Source: Erysipelotrichaceae bacterium (GTDB lineage: Bacteria > Bacillota_I > Bacilli_A > Erysipelotrichales > Erysipelotrichaceae). From it: a stretch of DNA of 48,348 nt. The stretch lies in the NCBI GenBank assembly GCA_017454765.1, contig JAFTCJ010000002.1, forward strand, positions 1-48,348, given 5' to 3'. Within the stretch, counting starts at the first letter, position 1; the number at the start of each line of letters is the position of its first letter. The notes below the pieces were generated by a model, which did not search any database, was not told the DNA's origin, and saw only the letters and a program-made list of their open reading frames with translations. The translations under genes were made by a program, and so were the position numbers. Positions 40,562 to 48,348 of the stretch are shown one piece after another.

Positions 40562-41102
40562 GACAGAAATAAAAGTATTCACGATCGCTGACTATGAAGA
40601 AGAAGAGATCTGGCTCAGACAGCAGCATCAGAAGGGCTGGAAGATCATGAAGATGATCCCTCCCTGTTTCTATATCTTTGAATCCTGTGAACCGGAAGAT
40701 GTGATCTACAGACTGGATTTCCGCAACCGGGAACAGAGTGAAGAATATCTTCAGATGGTGAAGGATTTCGGCTGGGAGTATGTCGGACAGTGTGTCGGCT
40801 GGCTTTATTTCAGAAAGAAAGCAGATGAAGCACAGACGGCGGAAGAAAGCGAACTGTTCTCCGACAATCCTTCCAAGGTCGAGATGATCACCAAGATCGT
40901 CAAGACAAGGATCATGCCGCTGACTGTTCTGTTTCTGGCCAGTGTCGTACCGAATTTCATCAGATTCCTGGACGGCGAGTATATCGGCCCCTGGGGCACG
41001 GTCTTCGGCATTTTCACAGCCTTCATGTTTGTGCTGTATGTTTATCTACTGACACACTGCGGCCTGAAGCTGAAGATGCTGAAAAAGAAATACGAGTGTT
41101 AA
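40554..41102 (+). CDS. DUF2812 membrane protein
   Basis: A 182-residue protein with an N-terminal soluble DUF2812-like domain. Typical features are EEEIWLRQQHQKGWKIM, YRLDFRN and WEYVGQCVGWLYFRK. Two C-terminal membrane helices follow (about 120-138 and 147-170). DUF2812 genes regularly sit behind short PadR regulators, as here, with an 8-base overlap. The family function is not established; a sensor or anti-regulator role for PadR is inference. Confidence 0.85.
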   Translation: MNKTEIKVFTIADYEEEEIWLRQQHQKGWKIMKMIPPCFYIFESCEPEDVIYRLDFRNREQSEEYLQMVKDFGWEYVGQCVGWLYFRKKADEAQTAEESELFSDNPSKVEMITKIVKTRIMPLTVLFLASVVPNFIRFLDGEYIGPWGTVFGIFTAFMFVLYVYLLTHCGLKLKMLKKKYEC

Positions 41103-41103
41103 A

Positions 41104-41133
41104 AAGAATCACCGGAGAGATCCGGCGATTCTT
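41104..41133. terminator. Bidirectional terminator
   Basis: AAGAATC-A-CCGGA pairs with TCCGG-C-GATTCTT (one mismatch) around GAGA. It lies between the convergent DUF2812 and deacetylase genes and reaches into the latter's stop codon. Confidence 0.75.
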
Positions 41134-42040
41134 ATTTCTTTACCATGGATGATTCATAGAACAGAGGCAGGAAGATGTATCCCTGTTTCTGCAGGCCCTC
41201 AATGATCTCCGGAAGAGCGATCAGGGTATTTTGCGCATAGTCATGCATGAGCACAACCAGGATCTTTCTGCCGTTTGTGTTGTTCAGGACATTGTCCCTG
41301 AAGACTTCCGGAGCCTGATTCTTGCCGCCGTCTCCGGTCGCACTGTTCCAGTCGACATAGCCGTAGCCGATCTTGCGCAGTTCAGGGATGATGTCGGGCG
41401 TCTTGGAGGAAGTGGCGCTGCCTCCGGGGAAACGCATGATCACGGTGCGATATCCGTATCTGTCTTCAATGAAGTCTCTGTTTCTGACGATCTCATCCAT
41501 GAAGGCATCGACGGAGCGGTAAACCCCGCCCGATCCCAGTTTGTGGGTGGCGGTATGATTGCCCAGGGTATGACCTGATGAGAGGATGCGCCGGTAAATC
41601 GAATCATAGAATTCATCTTCGTCCGCATAACCTGTTTCAGCGCATTTCATCAGCGAAAAGAACGTGGCCGGGACATCGTATTCTTCCAGCACATCGAGGA
41701 ACTTTTCCGAGCGGTAGTAAGGTCCGTCATCAAAAGTCAGATAGGCGATCTTTTTTTCGCTTTCACCGTTCACTATCTTTGTCTCCAGTTCCAGCGCCAG
41801 AGAAAAATACTGATCTTTTACTTCTTCGATCTGCGTATCGATATCTTCATAGACCTGACATTCTTCTGTAAGTTCGCTCACCTCTTTTTGAAGAAGAGCG
41901 TTTTTCATTTCCGGTTCGAAATTCTCTTTTTCAGCTGTTTCGGTATCTTTCAGCAGTTTCCGGTTTTCCGCAAACAGCGAAACGGAGAAGACAGTCAGAA
42001 GCAGGCAGATCGCGATGCCGAAACGGTCGTACTGTTTCAT
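41132..42040 (-). CDS. Membrane-anchored polysaccharide deacetylase (NodB/CE4)
   Basis: Removes N-acetyl groups from an extracellular glycan, probably peptidoglycan or a surface polysaccharide. A membrane helix (about 8-22) and a coiled coil (about 28-85) precede the NodB domain. Motif 1 is YLTFDDGPYY with the catalytic and metal Asp pair, and motif 2 is SGHTLGNHTATHK with the metal histidines. Motif 3 is MRFPGG, and the ending contains VVLMHDY. The 302-residue length is chosen from MKQYDRF, where GGAGG lies 6 bases upstream; the gene overlaps the preceding small coiled-coil gene by ATGA. Localisation is outside the membrane. Confidence 0.9.
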   Translation of the reverse strand: MKQYDRFGIAICLLLTVFSVSLFAENRKLLKDTETAEKENFEPEMKNALLQKEVSELTEECQVYEDIDTQIEEVKDQYFSLALELETKIVNGESEKKIAYLTFDDGPYYRSEKFLDVLEEYDVPATFFSLMKCAETGYADEDEFYDSIYRRILSSGHTLGNHTATHKLGSGGVYRSVDAFMDEIVRNRDFIEDRYGYRTVIMRFPGGSATSSKTPDIIPELRKIGYGYVDWNSATGDGGKNQAPEVFRDNVLNNTNGRKILVVLMHDYAQNTLIALPEIIEGLQKQGYIFLPLFYESSMVKK

Positions 42041-42306
42041 TCCGCTTCCTCCTTCAGCTGTTCCAGACGCCTTTGCCACAGCGAAAGCTCATCCGCTCTG
42101 ATGTTCACGGATAATTGTTCAAGTTCTTCTTTCTTTGTGGAGATCTCATCCCTGATCGAATCGGTCTCCTGATTCAGCAGTTCAGCTCTTTCTTTCTCTT
42201 TCTGCAGATCCTGTTTCAGAAGACGGTTCATCTGAAAGAAATAGGAAAAGGAAAAAAGGCAGATCAGGATAGAGATGTAGATGTAACGGCTGAGTTTTTC
42301 TCTCAT
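42037..42306 (-). CDS. Small membrane coiled-coil protein (FtsB/DivIC-like layout)
   Basis: An 89-residue protein with a short cytoplasmic tail, one membrane helix (about 7-25) and then a continuous coiled coil. The coil is rich in Glu, Lys and Leu and contains KEKERAELLNQETDSIRDEI and RRLEQLKEEAE. This layout is that of bitopic division proteins such as FtsB/DivIC, but no family motif proves it. It is coupled by ATGA to the deacetylase, whose own N-terminus has the same helix-plus-coil design, so the two may pair. TATAAT (42318-42313) ends 6 bases before the ATG, so the message looks leaderless. Confidence 0.7.
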   Translation of the reverse strand: MREKLSRYIYISILICLFSFSYFFQMNRLLKQDLQKEKERAELLNQETDSIRDEISTKKEELEQLSVNIRADELSLWQRRLEQLKEEAE

Positions 42307-42312
42307 AAGAAA

Positions 42313-42361
42313 ATTATAAACCCCTTCGGACAAAGAAAAGAAAAATGAAATCAGCTATAAT
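42313..42361. promoter_or_regulatory. Divergent -10 boxes between the coiled-coil and flavoprotein genes
   Basis: A leftward TATAAT (42318-42313) and a rightward TATAAT (42356-42361) lie 37 bases apart. Both -35 regions would overlap in the middle. The leftward one leaves no leader; the rightward one leaves a leader of about eleven bases. Confidence 0.55.
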
Positions 42362-42379
42362 TGAAACAGAGAAATCAGG

Positions 42380-43612
42380 ATGGGTGAAACAAAGAAGAAA
42401 ACAAGGATCATCTGTATCGGTGCCGGTGCTTCCGGATTGTTTTTTGCGCTCAACTGCGCATCCGATGACAACGAAATCATCCTGATCGATTCCAATTCCA
42501 AAGCCGGCAGAAAGATGTATATTTCCGGCAAGGGAAGATGCAACATCACCAACAACTGTGACGTAAAGGAGTTCATCGCCAACGTCGTCAGGAATCCGAA
42601 ATTCCTGTATTCGGCGATCCACCGTTTTTCTCCTGCCGATACGATCGCTTTTTTCAATGAACACGGCTGCCCTTTGAAGACGGAGAGAGGAAACAGGGTC
42701 TTTCCGGTATCCGATCATTCCGCAGACATCATCGACTGTCTGGTGAAGGAATGTAAGAAAAACAAAGTGAAGATCATTTTCGATCAGAAAGTGAAAGAGA
42801 TCAGAAAAGAAAAAGATCAGTTTCATGTGATATGCAAAGACCGTGAGTTTGCCGCTGACAAGCTGGTCATCGCCACCGGCGGCAGGTCTTATTCTTCGAC
42901 CGGATCGACCGGCGACGGCTACCGCTTTGCGAAACAGTTCGGACATCGTGTCGTTGAATTAAAGAGTGCCCTGTGTCCGATCAGGGTGAAAGAGAGAATA
43001 AACAGGGAGATGCTGAAACTGACATTGAAGAATGTAAGTCTCAGCGCGAAAAATGACCGTTTCCATAAGACGATCTTCGGTGACATGGAATTCCTGCCGG
43101 GATCGGTCACCGGTCCGATCGTTTTAAGTATGTCATCACTGATCAACAGGGAAGACCCTGTTGAATTATCGCTTGATTTCAAACCGGCTCTGGATGATGA
43201 GAAGCTGGATAAGAGACTCTTAAGGGAGACCGAAAACAATCCAAATAAAAACATATCTTATCTTTTAACGACACTGCTGCCGAAAGAGATCTGTGCCTTC
43301 TTTATTGAAAATACAGGCATTGACTCTGACCTCGCATTGAACTCGCTGACCAGAGAAAAAAGGAAAGAACTGTTGGATCATCTGAAACATTTCAGACTGT
43401 CTTTTGATAGACTGGAAGACATTGATAAAGGCATCGTCACCAGCGGCGGTGTCGATGTGAATGAGATCGATCCCAGGACGATGGAATCGAAGATCTGCGA
43501 TGGTCTTTATTTCATCGGTGAGGTACTGGATGTCGATGCGCTGACCGGCGGTTTCAATCTGCAGATCGCACTGTCGACAGGATACAGCTGCGCAACGGCT
43601 TTGAAGGGATGA
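42380..43612 (+). CDS. BaiN/HI0933-family FAD-binding flavoprotein
   Basis: A cytoplasmic flavoprotein of the HI0933/YhiN group, annotated variously as NAD(P)/FAD-dependent oxidoreductase. The dinucleotide-binding GAGASGLFFAL lies at the N-terminus. GRKMYISGKGRCNITNNC is the very characteristic second motif, and LVIATGGRSYSSTGSTGDGY is the third. The C-terminal VTSGGVDVNEIDPRTMESK and GEVLDVDALTGGFNLQIA complete the FAD site. The 410-residue length is typical. BaiN has been linked to bile-acid ring reduction in gut clostridia, but most family members have unproven functions, so no substrate is claimed here. CAGG is the weak ribosome site. Confidence 0.92.
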   Translation: MGETKKKTRIICIGAGASGLFFALNCASDDNEIILIDSNSKAGRKMYISGKGRCNITNNCDVKEFIANVVRNPKFLYSAIHRFSPADTIAFFNEHGCPLKTERGNRVFPVSDHSADIIDCLVKECKKNKVKIIFDQKVKEIRKEKDQFHVICKDREFAADKLVIATGGRSYSSTGSTGDGYRFAKQFGHRVVELKSALCPIRVKERINREMLKLTLKNVSLSAKNDRFHKTIFGDMEFLPGSVTGPIVLSMSSLINREDPVELSLDFKPALDDEKLDKRLLRETENNPNKNISYLLTTLLPKEICAFFIENTGIDSDLALNSLTREKRKELLDHLKHFRLSFDRLEDIDKGIVTSGGVDVNEIDPRTMESKICDGLYFIGEVLDVDALTGGFNLQIALSTGYSCATALKG

Positions 43613-43613
43613 A

Positions 43614-44288
43614 ATGAGGAAAAACAGAAAGATCATAAGCGCTGTTGTTTTCTCGCTTACGGCTGTAGGAGTCATGAGTGTTTTTGAAAGTGTCGTTCAG
43701 CCTTCCTATTGGATCAAGAGCTTTATCAAAGTGATCTGTTTTTCTTCGGCTGTGATCATTTACAGTTTGATATATAAAGAAAAGATCAGTGATCTGCTGA
43801 ATCTCAAAAAGAAACTGCCTTCCAGGAGACTGCTGATCGTGATGGGGCTTGTCTATATCAGTATGATCCTGGCCTATCTGATCTTAAAGAACCAGATCGA
43901 CCTGTCCAATATCAGAGAAAACCTGCTGAAGAAGGAAGGCGTCACAAAGGAAAATTTCATCTTCGTGTTCTCGTATATCATCTTCATCAATTCCTTTCTG
44001 GAAGAAGCGTTTTTCAGAGGTTTCATCTATAACGTATTCCGCAGGGAAGGATATTCTCTTCCGGGAATGATATACGGCAGCCTTTTGTTTGCATTCTATC
44101 ATCTGGGCATCGTGGCACTGTGGTTCGATCCGCTGATCCTGGTCCTGTGTATCGCGGGGCTGGCATTTGCGGGAGCCTTCCTGCAGCTGATCGAGATCAG
44201 GGAAGACAATCTGGCTGCTTCCTGGTTCGTGCACGGCTGTGCGAATCTGGCGATCAATACGATCGGGACAATGATGTTGTTCATGTAG
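43614..44288 (+). CDS. CPBP-family intramembrane metalloprotease
   Basis: A 224-residue protein with six to seven membrane helices. The ABI/CPBP motifs are present: SFLEEAFFRGFIY (EExxxR), FAFYHLG (FxxxH) and WFVHGCANLAIN (HxxxN). Family members include Rce1-like CAAX proteases and bacteriocin self-immunity proteins; no bacteriocin gene is adjacent. It starts one base after the flavoprotein stop (TGA-A-ATG), so the two are co-translated. No terminator follows directly; a TTAAAAT box lies in the 100-base gap to the next gene. Confidence 0.88.
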   Translation: MRKNRKIISAVVFSLTAVGVMSVFESVVQPSYWIKSFIKVICFSSAVIIYSLIYKEKISDLLNLKKKLPSRRLLIVMGLVYISMILAYLILKNQIDLSNIRENLLKKEGVTKENFIFVFSYIIFINSFLEEAFFRGFIYNVFRREGYSLPGMIYGSLLFAFYHLGIVALWFDPLILVLCIAGLAFAGAFLQLIEIREDNLAASWFVHGCANLAINTIGTMMLFM

Positions 44289-44389
44289 AAGAAAAAACGT
44301 TAAAATATCTCTGGAGCATAAAGGAAACTTTGCAGCAGCAACGAAGAAGCGCCTGAGTGCTATGAAATCTGGTAGAAAGTGAGAATACT

Positions 44390-44803
44390 ATGAAACTTGA
44401 TAATGCAAGAAAGATCATGAAGATCACAGGTGTACTGGCGATCCTTGGTTCCGTGATCGCATTCGCGATCATGATGAAAGCAAAGACTTCTGTCAGACCG
44501 GGACTTCTCGGTGCAGACAGTCAGAGCATCAACGGTATTGAAACAGTTGTTTCCAGCGTGGCCAACCTGGGTCAGGGTATCTTCTCGCTGCTGGCTTCCA
44601 GGGACAACAAGTACGGAACGGCAGCCTGGACTTTTTCCGTGCTTTCCCTGTTCGGCGTTGCCTACAGCAGTTTTGCGGCGATCAGCCAGTCGGGCATCAA
44701 CGCATCGGTCATCATCAATCTGGTCATTGCCATGTCACTGGCTGCTGTGGTGAATGTTGCTGCCTACAGGATCAGGAAAGCACACAAAGCGGGAAAGAAA
44801 TAA
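44390..44803 (+). CDS. Small four-helix membrane protein, unknown
   Basis: I do not recognise this 137-residue protein. It has three to four hydrophobic segments: ITGVLAILGSVIAFAIMM, NLGQGIFSLLA, TFSVLSLFGVAYSSFAA and a final NLVIAMSLAAVVNVAAY. The cytoplasmic tail is basic (RIRKAHKAGKK). The ribosome site is weak (GTGAGAATACT). It has its own terminator and probably its own promoter (TTAAAAT near 44299). Confidence 0.7.
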   Translation: MKLDNARKIMKITGVLAILGSVIAFAIMMKAKTSVRPGLLGADSQSINGIETVVSSVANLGQGIFSLLASRDNKYGTAAWTFSVLSLFGVAYSSFAAISQSGINASVIINLVIAMSLAAVVNVAAYRIRKAHKAGKK

Positions 44804-44827
44804 ACAGTCAGAAAGATTTCGAATGAG

Positions 44828-44856
44828 AAACAGACGGGATACCTGTCTGTTTTTTG
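44828..44856 (+). terminator. Intrinsic terminator
   Basis: AAACAGAC pairs with GTCTGTTT around a 9-base loop, followed by TTTT. It isolates the small membrane protein gene from the lipoprotein genes. Confidence 0.8.
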
Positions 44857-44939
44857 ATTCCTGTACCGATCGGAAAATAGAATATAATAAAAGTATAGAA
44901 TACGTTGAAAATAATAACGATCAATGAAAGGAGAGTTCC

Positions 44940-46211
44940 ATGAAGAAATTATCCCTGCTGTTTATTGTATTATGCATGATGCTGTCACTCAGTGCCTGCA
45001 AATCCTCTCCGAAGGAAGAGGAAGTCAAGGAAACGTTTGATGTTGCCGGCAAGACTTACTACAATACCGTAGATGAGTACGGCCACGATACCCATGCCAA
45101 GGTATGGTTCGGAAAGGACGGATCCTTTGTATTGAATGATTCATACTCAGGCGGCTATTACGACATCGACGGAACCTGGGCACTCAATGAAAACGTGCTG
45201 ACGCTGACTGTTGACAAGTCGGGACAGGGTTCTTTCTCCAAGATCATCTTTGAAGTGGAGGATAACGATACCCTGAAGCTCAAGACGACGCTGGAAGGAT
45301 CGAGGTCTGACGATACGTTCTCGATCAATGAAGTCAAGGGTTCTTCAGGAACATCTTCCGGAAGCGATACATCTTCTTCGGAGACAAAACCCGAGACTTC
45401 AGCCGAAAGGATCCCCTGCACCGGTCTGACTTCTTTATACAAGAACTACTGGGCATATGAGGGCGTCAAGAACTATGATCTGGAAGTCAAAGCGGAACCG
45501 GCCAACACGACAGACAAGATCACTTATAACTCAGACGATGAGAATGTCGTCAAAGTGAACGAGAACGGCATCGCGACGGCTGTCAATGCGGGTACGACCA
45601 AGATCCACATCAAGTGCGGTGACATCGAAAGGACCGTCGGTTTCGAAACAAGGAAGAAAGGTGCTGTGACGAAACTGGTTCCCGAATCAGACAAGATCGT
45701 TCTGCCGCTGGGCGGAAGAGAGCCGATCAAAGTGAAGATCGAACCGGAAAGCGCTACTGACAAGACGCTGACTTACAAGTCAAGCGATCCTTCCGTCTTT
45801 ACCTTTGATGACGAGAACAGGATTCTTCCGCATCATCCGGGTGTCGGCAAGGCGACCATCACCGCTTCCAACGGCATCTCAACGACGGTGGATGTCTGTG
45901 TCGAGGGTTCCTTCTTTGTGGTAGAGATGCCTGACAATCCGACTGTCAAGGGCGGAAGCGGAGAGTATATTTACTTTGAATGTTACAAACTGAAATGCGA
46001 AAACTGGAACGTCACGAACGAAGACCTGAGACTGGCGGTCGATATCCATGTCAGCGATCTGTCGATCATCGACTACGACAACAAGGGCAGACTGATCGCA
46101 GTCGGTTCCGTCAGCAGCAACACCGATGTACAGGTCTGGTTCTCGTTTGAAGATGAAGATCTGTATCCGGAAGTCACTTCAAAGACTTATACGGTCCATG
46201 TAACGCCTTAA
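44940..46211 (+). CDS. Ig-like (BIG2) lipoprotein, paralogue A
   Basis: A 423-residue lipoprotein with lipobox LSAC (Cys20). Residues 35-130 form a beta-rich, lipocalin-like domain (TYYNTVDEYGHDTHAKVWFG ... DDTFSINEVKGSS). A Ser/Thr linker (about 132-155) follows. Next come two bacterial Ig-like domains: LEVKAEPANTTDKITYNSDD with the BIG2 NGIATAVNAGTTKI signature, then IKVKIEPESATDKTLTYKSS. A final beta domain closes the protein. GGAGAG sets the start, and a TATAAT lies at 44883-44888. Its first 240 residues are closely similar to the gene at 47.1 kb. It is probably a surface protein; no ligand can be named. Confidence 0.85.
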   Translation: MKKLSLLFIVLCMMLSLSACKSSPKEEEVKETFDVAGKTYYNTVDEYGHDTHAKVWFGKDGSFVLNDSYSGGYYDIDGTWALNENVLTLTVDKSGQGSFSKIIFEVEDNDTLKLKTTLEGSRSDDTFSINEVKGSSGTSSGSDTSSSETKPETSAERIPCTGLTSLYKNYWAYEGVKNYDLEVKAEPANTTDKITYNSDDENVVKVNENGIATAVNAGTTKIHIKCGDIERTVGFETRKKGAVTKLVPESDKIVLPLGGREPIKVKIEPESATDKTLTYKSSDPSVFTFDDENRILPHHPGVGKATITASNGISTTVDVCVEGSFFVVEMPDNPTVKGGSGEYIYFECYKLKCENWNVTNEDLRLAVDIHVSDLSIIDYDNKGRLIAVGSVSSNTDVQVWFSFEDEDLYPEVTSKTYTVHVTP

Positions 46212-46240
46212 GTCATAAGACATACAGACAAAAGAATGAA

Positions 46241-46271
46241 AACAGAGAGACTGAATGTCTCTCTGTTTTTG
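46241..46271. terminator. Terminator between convergent genes
   Basis: AACAGAGAGAC pairs with GTCTCTCTGTT around TGAAT, with a T-run on the + strand. Confidence 0.88.
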
Positions 46272-46295
46272 TTTTACAGTGAATGGTTCTCCTGT

Positions 46296-46907
46296 TTATG
46301 AACCGGAAGAAGAGGATGAAGAGGACGATCCGGATGAAACTGAAGTGGATCTGTCTCTGATCATGTGCTGCAAAGCGACCAGTATGGCGATGACGATCTC
46401 TTCCTTGTCTTCCTGATAGATGTCGATACAGTACTTGTCGTGGATCGACAGCATCTTCTGGCAGATGACGGCAACGATCTCTTCGTTCTCGTCATAGAGT
46501 TCGAAGTTCAGACCGAGGATATTTCCCCTGAGCTGCCATCCCAGTCCTTCGATGTTGGTGATGTCTTTGATCAGATGGAAGAGTTCGTTGGAGAGTTCGA
46601 ACTGCAGTCCGTCAGCCATGGTGACAAAATGTCTTTCACGTATCGTGAAGACTTTCCGTTCGATGTGTGCGACTTCTTTACCGCTTGCGTCAGTCACATC
46701 AGTCTTGTCGTGGAACGACAGGAACTTGGAATAGGAACGGTATACGATGTTTTCGTTTTCATCAGTGATCTCGATCTCGTGATGAAAGTTCAGAATCTTT
46801 GTGCTGGTGAACAGGGAACGGGAGGGTTCCCCGAATTTTTCAACGTTGTTGACATTGGCTTCTTCGCCTGCCTCGCGGTAGCGGTGATACTTGGAAAATA
46901 CACCCAT
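46296..46907 (-). CDS. LURP-one-related (YxjI-type) protein with poly-serine tail
   Basis: A 203-residue protein whose central 150 residues show the LOR/tubby-like repeat pattern: EIEITDENENIVYRSYSKF, TDVTDASGKEVAHIERKVF, HFVTMADGLQFEL and LNFELYDENEEIVAVICQKM. The fold is a 12-strand barrel with a central helix. The bacterial role is unknown; membrane-lipid tethering has been proposed for the tubby-like fold. The last 14 residues are almost all Ser/Gly, which is unusual. AAGGAG sets the start. It sits in the - orientation between two paralogous lipoprotein genes. Confidence 0.8.
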   Translation of the reverse strand: MGVFSKYHRYREAGEEANVNNVEKFGEPSRSLFTSTKILNFHHEIEITDENENIVYRSYSKFLSFHDKTDVTDASGKEVAHIERKVFTIRERHFVTMADGLQFELSNELFHLIKDITNIEGLGWQLRGNILGLNFELYDENEEIVAVICQKMLSIHDKYCIDIYQEDKEEIVIAILVALQHMIRDRSTSVSSGSSSSSSSSGS

Positions 46908-47070
46908 GATAAATCTCCTTTAATGTCATATATATGATACTTCTTTTATTGTTTAATTTGAATTTCCGTTCCGTCAAGAAGAACCCGATACTGTATAATA
47001 TAAGTAAAGATAGATAAAAAACAATCAATGTCTGAGTGTCCTGCCTGAAGGCGGGAGAGAGGAGATTTTT

Positions 47071-48171
47071 ATGAAAAAAAGAACGATATTGTTTGTGATG
47101 TTCTGCATCCTTCTGTGTCTGAGCGGCTGCACCTCTTCCAAGAAGGAAGAAGAACCGGCAGGTCCCGCCTATGACCTGGGAGGAAAGACCTACTACAACA
47201 CGGTAGACAACTACGGCCATGACAATCATTCCAAGGTATGGTTCGGCAAGGACGGCTCTTTTGTCCTGAGCGATTCCTATACCGGAGGTTACTACGACAT
47301 CGACGGCAGCTGGACACTCAATGAAAACGTCGTCACCCTGAACGTCGACAAGTCGGGACAGGGCTCCTATTCCAAGATTATCTTCGAAGTGGAAGATAAC
47401 GATACGCTGAAACTGAAAACAACGCTGGAAGGATCGAAGTCCGATGATACGTTCTCGATCAACGAGATCAAGGGATCGAGCGTCAAACCTGCAGACAGCG
47501 GTTCCAGCGGAAGTTCCGACAGCTCAGGCAGTGGCAGCGGTTCAGGCGGCAGCGATACATCCTCTTCGGAAACAAAACCCGAGACTTCAACTGAAAGGAT
47601 CCCCTGCACAGGCTTGACTTCTCTGTATAAGAACTACTGGGCATATGAGGGCGTCAAGAGCTATGACCTGGAAGTCAAGGCTGAACCGTCCAACACGACG
47701 GACAAGATCACCTACAAAGTTGATGACGAAAACGTCGTCAAGGTCAACGAGAATGGTATCGCCACGGCTGTGAATGAAGGCAAGACCCAGATCCACATCA
47801 AGTGCGGCGATATCGAAAGGACCGTCAACTTCGAAACAAGGAAGAAAGGTGCGACTGAAGGCGCCAGGACTTTTAAGGCCAACGTCAAGGATGTGGATGA
47901 CAAATTCCAGCCGACCATCTATTTTGACGGTGCAGGCAATTTTGATTTCACGGAAAACACCTATGTCGGTATGGGCCATTTCAAGGGGACCTACAAGAAG
48001 AACGAGGAAGAGAACCGTTACTATCTGACCGTTACCGATGCGTCGACGATGCAGGGATTTGCGGGAGCAGATGTCAAGGAGATCGTCTTCAAGATCGTCG
48101 ATGACAAGACGCTCAAACTAAAGACCGATCTGTGCATGTCATACAACAGCCTTTACTTCTATCTGCAGTAA
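47071..48171 (+). CDS. Ig-like (BIG2) lipoprotein, paralogue B
   Basis: A 366-residue lipoprotein, lipobox LSGC (Cys20). The first 250 residues are nearly collinear with the gene at 44.9 kb: the same lipocalin-like domain, then a longer Ser/Gly linker (SGSSDSSGSGSGSGG), then one BIG2 domain with NGIATAVNEGKTQI. Instead of the second Ig domain it ends in a different beta-rich domain. That domain (FDGAGNFDFTENTYVGMGHF ... ADVKEIVFKIVDDKTLKLK) resembles its own N-terminal domain, suggesting internal duplication. GGAG sets the start and TATAAT (46994-46999) the -10. No terminator is seen before the IS element begins 36 bases downstream. Confidence 0.85.
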   Translation: MKKRTILFVMFCILLCLSGCTSSKKEEEPAGPAYDLGGKTYYNTVDNYGHDNHSKVWFGKDGSFVLSDSYTGGYYDIDGSWTLNENVVTLNVDKSGQGSYSKIIFEVEDNDTLKLKTTLEGSKSDDTFSINEIKGSSVKPADSGSSGSSDSSGSGSGSGGSDTSSSETKPETSTERIPCTGLTSLYKNYWAYEGVKSYDLEVKAEPSNTTDKITYKVDDENVVKVNENGIATAVNEGKTQIHIKCGDIERTVNFETRKKGATEGARTFKANVKDVDDKFQPTIYFDGAGNFDFTENTYVGMGHFKGTYKKNEEENRYYLTVTDASTMQGFAGADVKEIVFKIVDDKTLKLKTDLCMSYNSLYFYLQ

Positions 48172-48206
48172 GAGAAACGAAAGGATTTTAAAAAGGACCC
48201 TGATCA

Positions 48207-48348
48207 ATGAACTGAACCCCAAAATTAGGACAACCTAATGGAGGGGTTTTTCTTATGAAACTAACGTATGAAGACAAATTAGAGATCTACAGATTATGGA
48301 AACTGGATGGCTGGGGAAAAAGAAGGATAGCCAGGAAATTCTGCATCA
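48207..48348 (+). mobile_element. Left end of an IS3-family insertion sequence (cut by window edge)
   Basis: The terminal sequence TGAACTGAACCCCAAAATTA begins with TG and resembles IS3/IS150-group ends. ATTAGG-ACAA-CCTAAT then forms a small hairpin before a GGAGGGG ribosome site and the first transposase frame. The right end and target duplication lie outside the window. Confidence 0.8.
48255..48348 (+). CDS. IS3-family transposase OrfA (helix-turn-helix), partial
   Basis: The first 31 codons, starting MKLTYEDKLEIYRLWKLDGW and continuing GKRRIARKFCI, are the N-terminal helix-turn-helix of IS150-type OrfA proteins, which bind the element's ends. The frame is open to the window edge. GGAGGGG 12 bases upstream is its ribosome site. 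Confidence 0.85.
   Translation, partial: MKLTYEDKLEIYRLWKLDGWGKRRIARKFCI

Noticed and set aside
46296..46340. Serine-rich repeat at the end of the LURP-one gene as a CRISPR or tandem repeat
   Set aside because: It is simple low-complexity coding sequence, not a spaced repeat array.

Overview
The window looks like chromosomal DNA from a mid-GC, low-complexity-envelope Firmicute, most likely an anaerobic gut lineage such as Erysipelotrichia. This rests on gene style: strong AGGAGG-type ribosome sites, sigma-A promoters, many lipoproteins and short-spaced operons, a lysine riboswitch, an NADP-type glutamate dehydrogenase and a fructoselysine pathway. The taxonomic call is inference. The genes are ordinary bacterial ones with the standard code; no tRNA, rRNA or CRISPR array is visible.

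Region 1 (1-12.8 kb) holds a hairpin-rich left edge, type I asparaginase, a large secreted coiled-coil surface protein, a GH3 glycosidase lipoprotein, a small lipoprotein, a GNAT acetyltransferase, a secreted histidine acid phosphatase, an MFS transporter coupled to a PlsC acyltransferase, and a leftward group of aldo/keto reductase, DUF3048 protein and orphan RsbW-like ATPase.

Region 2 (12.8-20.7 kb) holds a malate operon (Ldh-family dehydrogenase plus malic enzyme), then a 411-base gap that appears to encode its own short transcript with a leader peptide, an interleaved-stem pseudoknot and a strong terminator. Next come an S33 hydrolase and a leftward amino-acid ABC importer under a lysine riboswitch, which makes the importer a probable lysine transporter. 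deoD and a methyltransferase converge on a shared stop.

Region 3 (20.7-28.3 kb) is a tight five-gene operon: ABC-2 ATPase and permease, an intracellular beta-lactamase-fold serine hydrolase, FrlD-like kinase and FrlB-like deglycase. The last two degrade fructoselysine (Amadori products); the hydrolase overlaps frlD by ATGA. A YwaF-type membrane protein and a PrsW-type protease follow divergently.

Region 4 (28.3-41.1 kb) is signalling and envelope: a 1074-residue propeller/PP2C (SpoIIE) sensor phosphatase, gdhA, a kinase-less PASTA protein, an MFS transporter, a PHP phosphoesterase, a hybrid histidine kinase with two receiver domains, and a PadR/DUF2812 pair behind a consensus promoter covered by two inverted-repeat operators.

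Region 5 (41.1-48.3 kb) holds a membrane coiled-coil protein coupled to a NodB deacetylase, a BaiN/HI0933-type flavoprotein with a CPBP protease, and two paralogous Ig-like lipoproteins flanking a LURP-one protein. The right edge cuts into an IS3-family element. The points most worth a second look are the orphan pseudoknot RNA (15.3-15.6 kb), the hydrolase-containing Amadori operon, the lysine riboswitch, several apparently leaderless genes, and the PadR operator.
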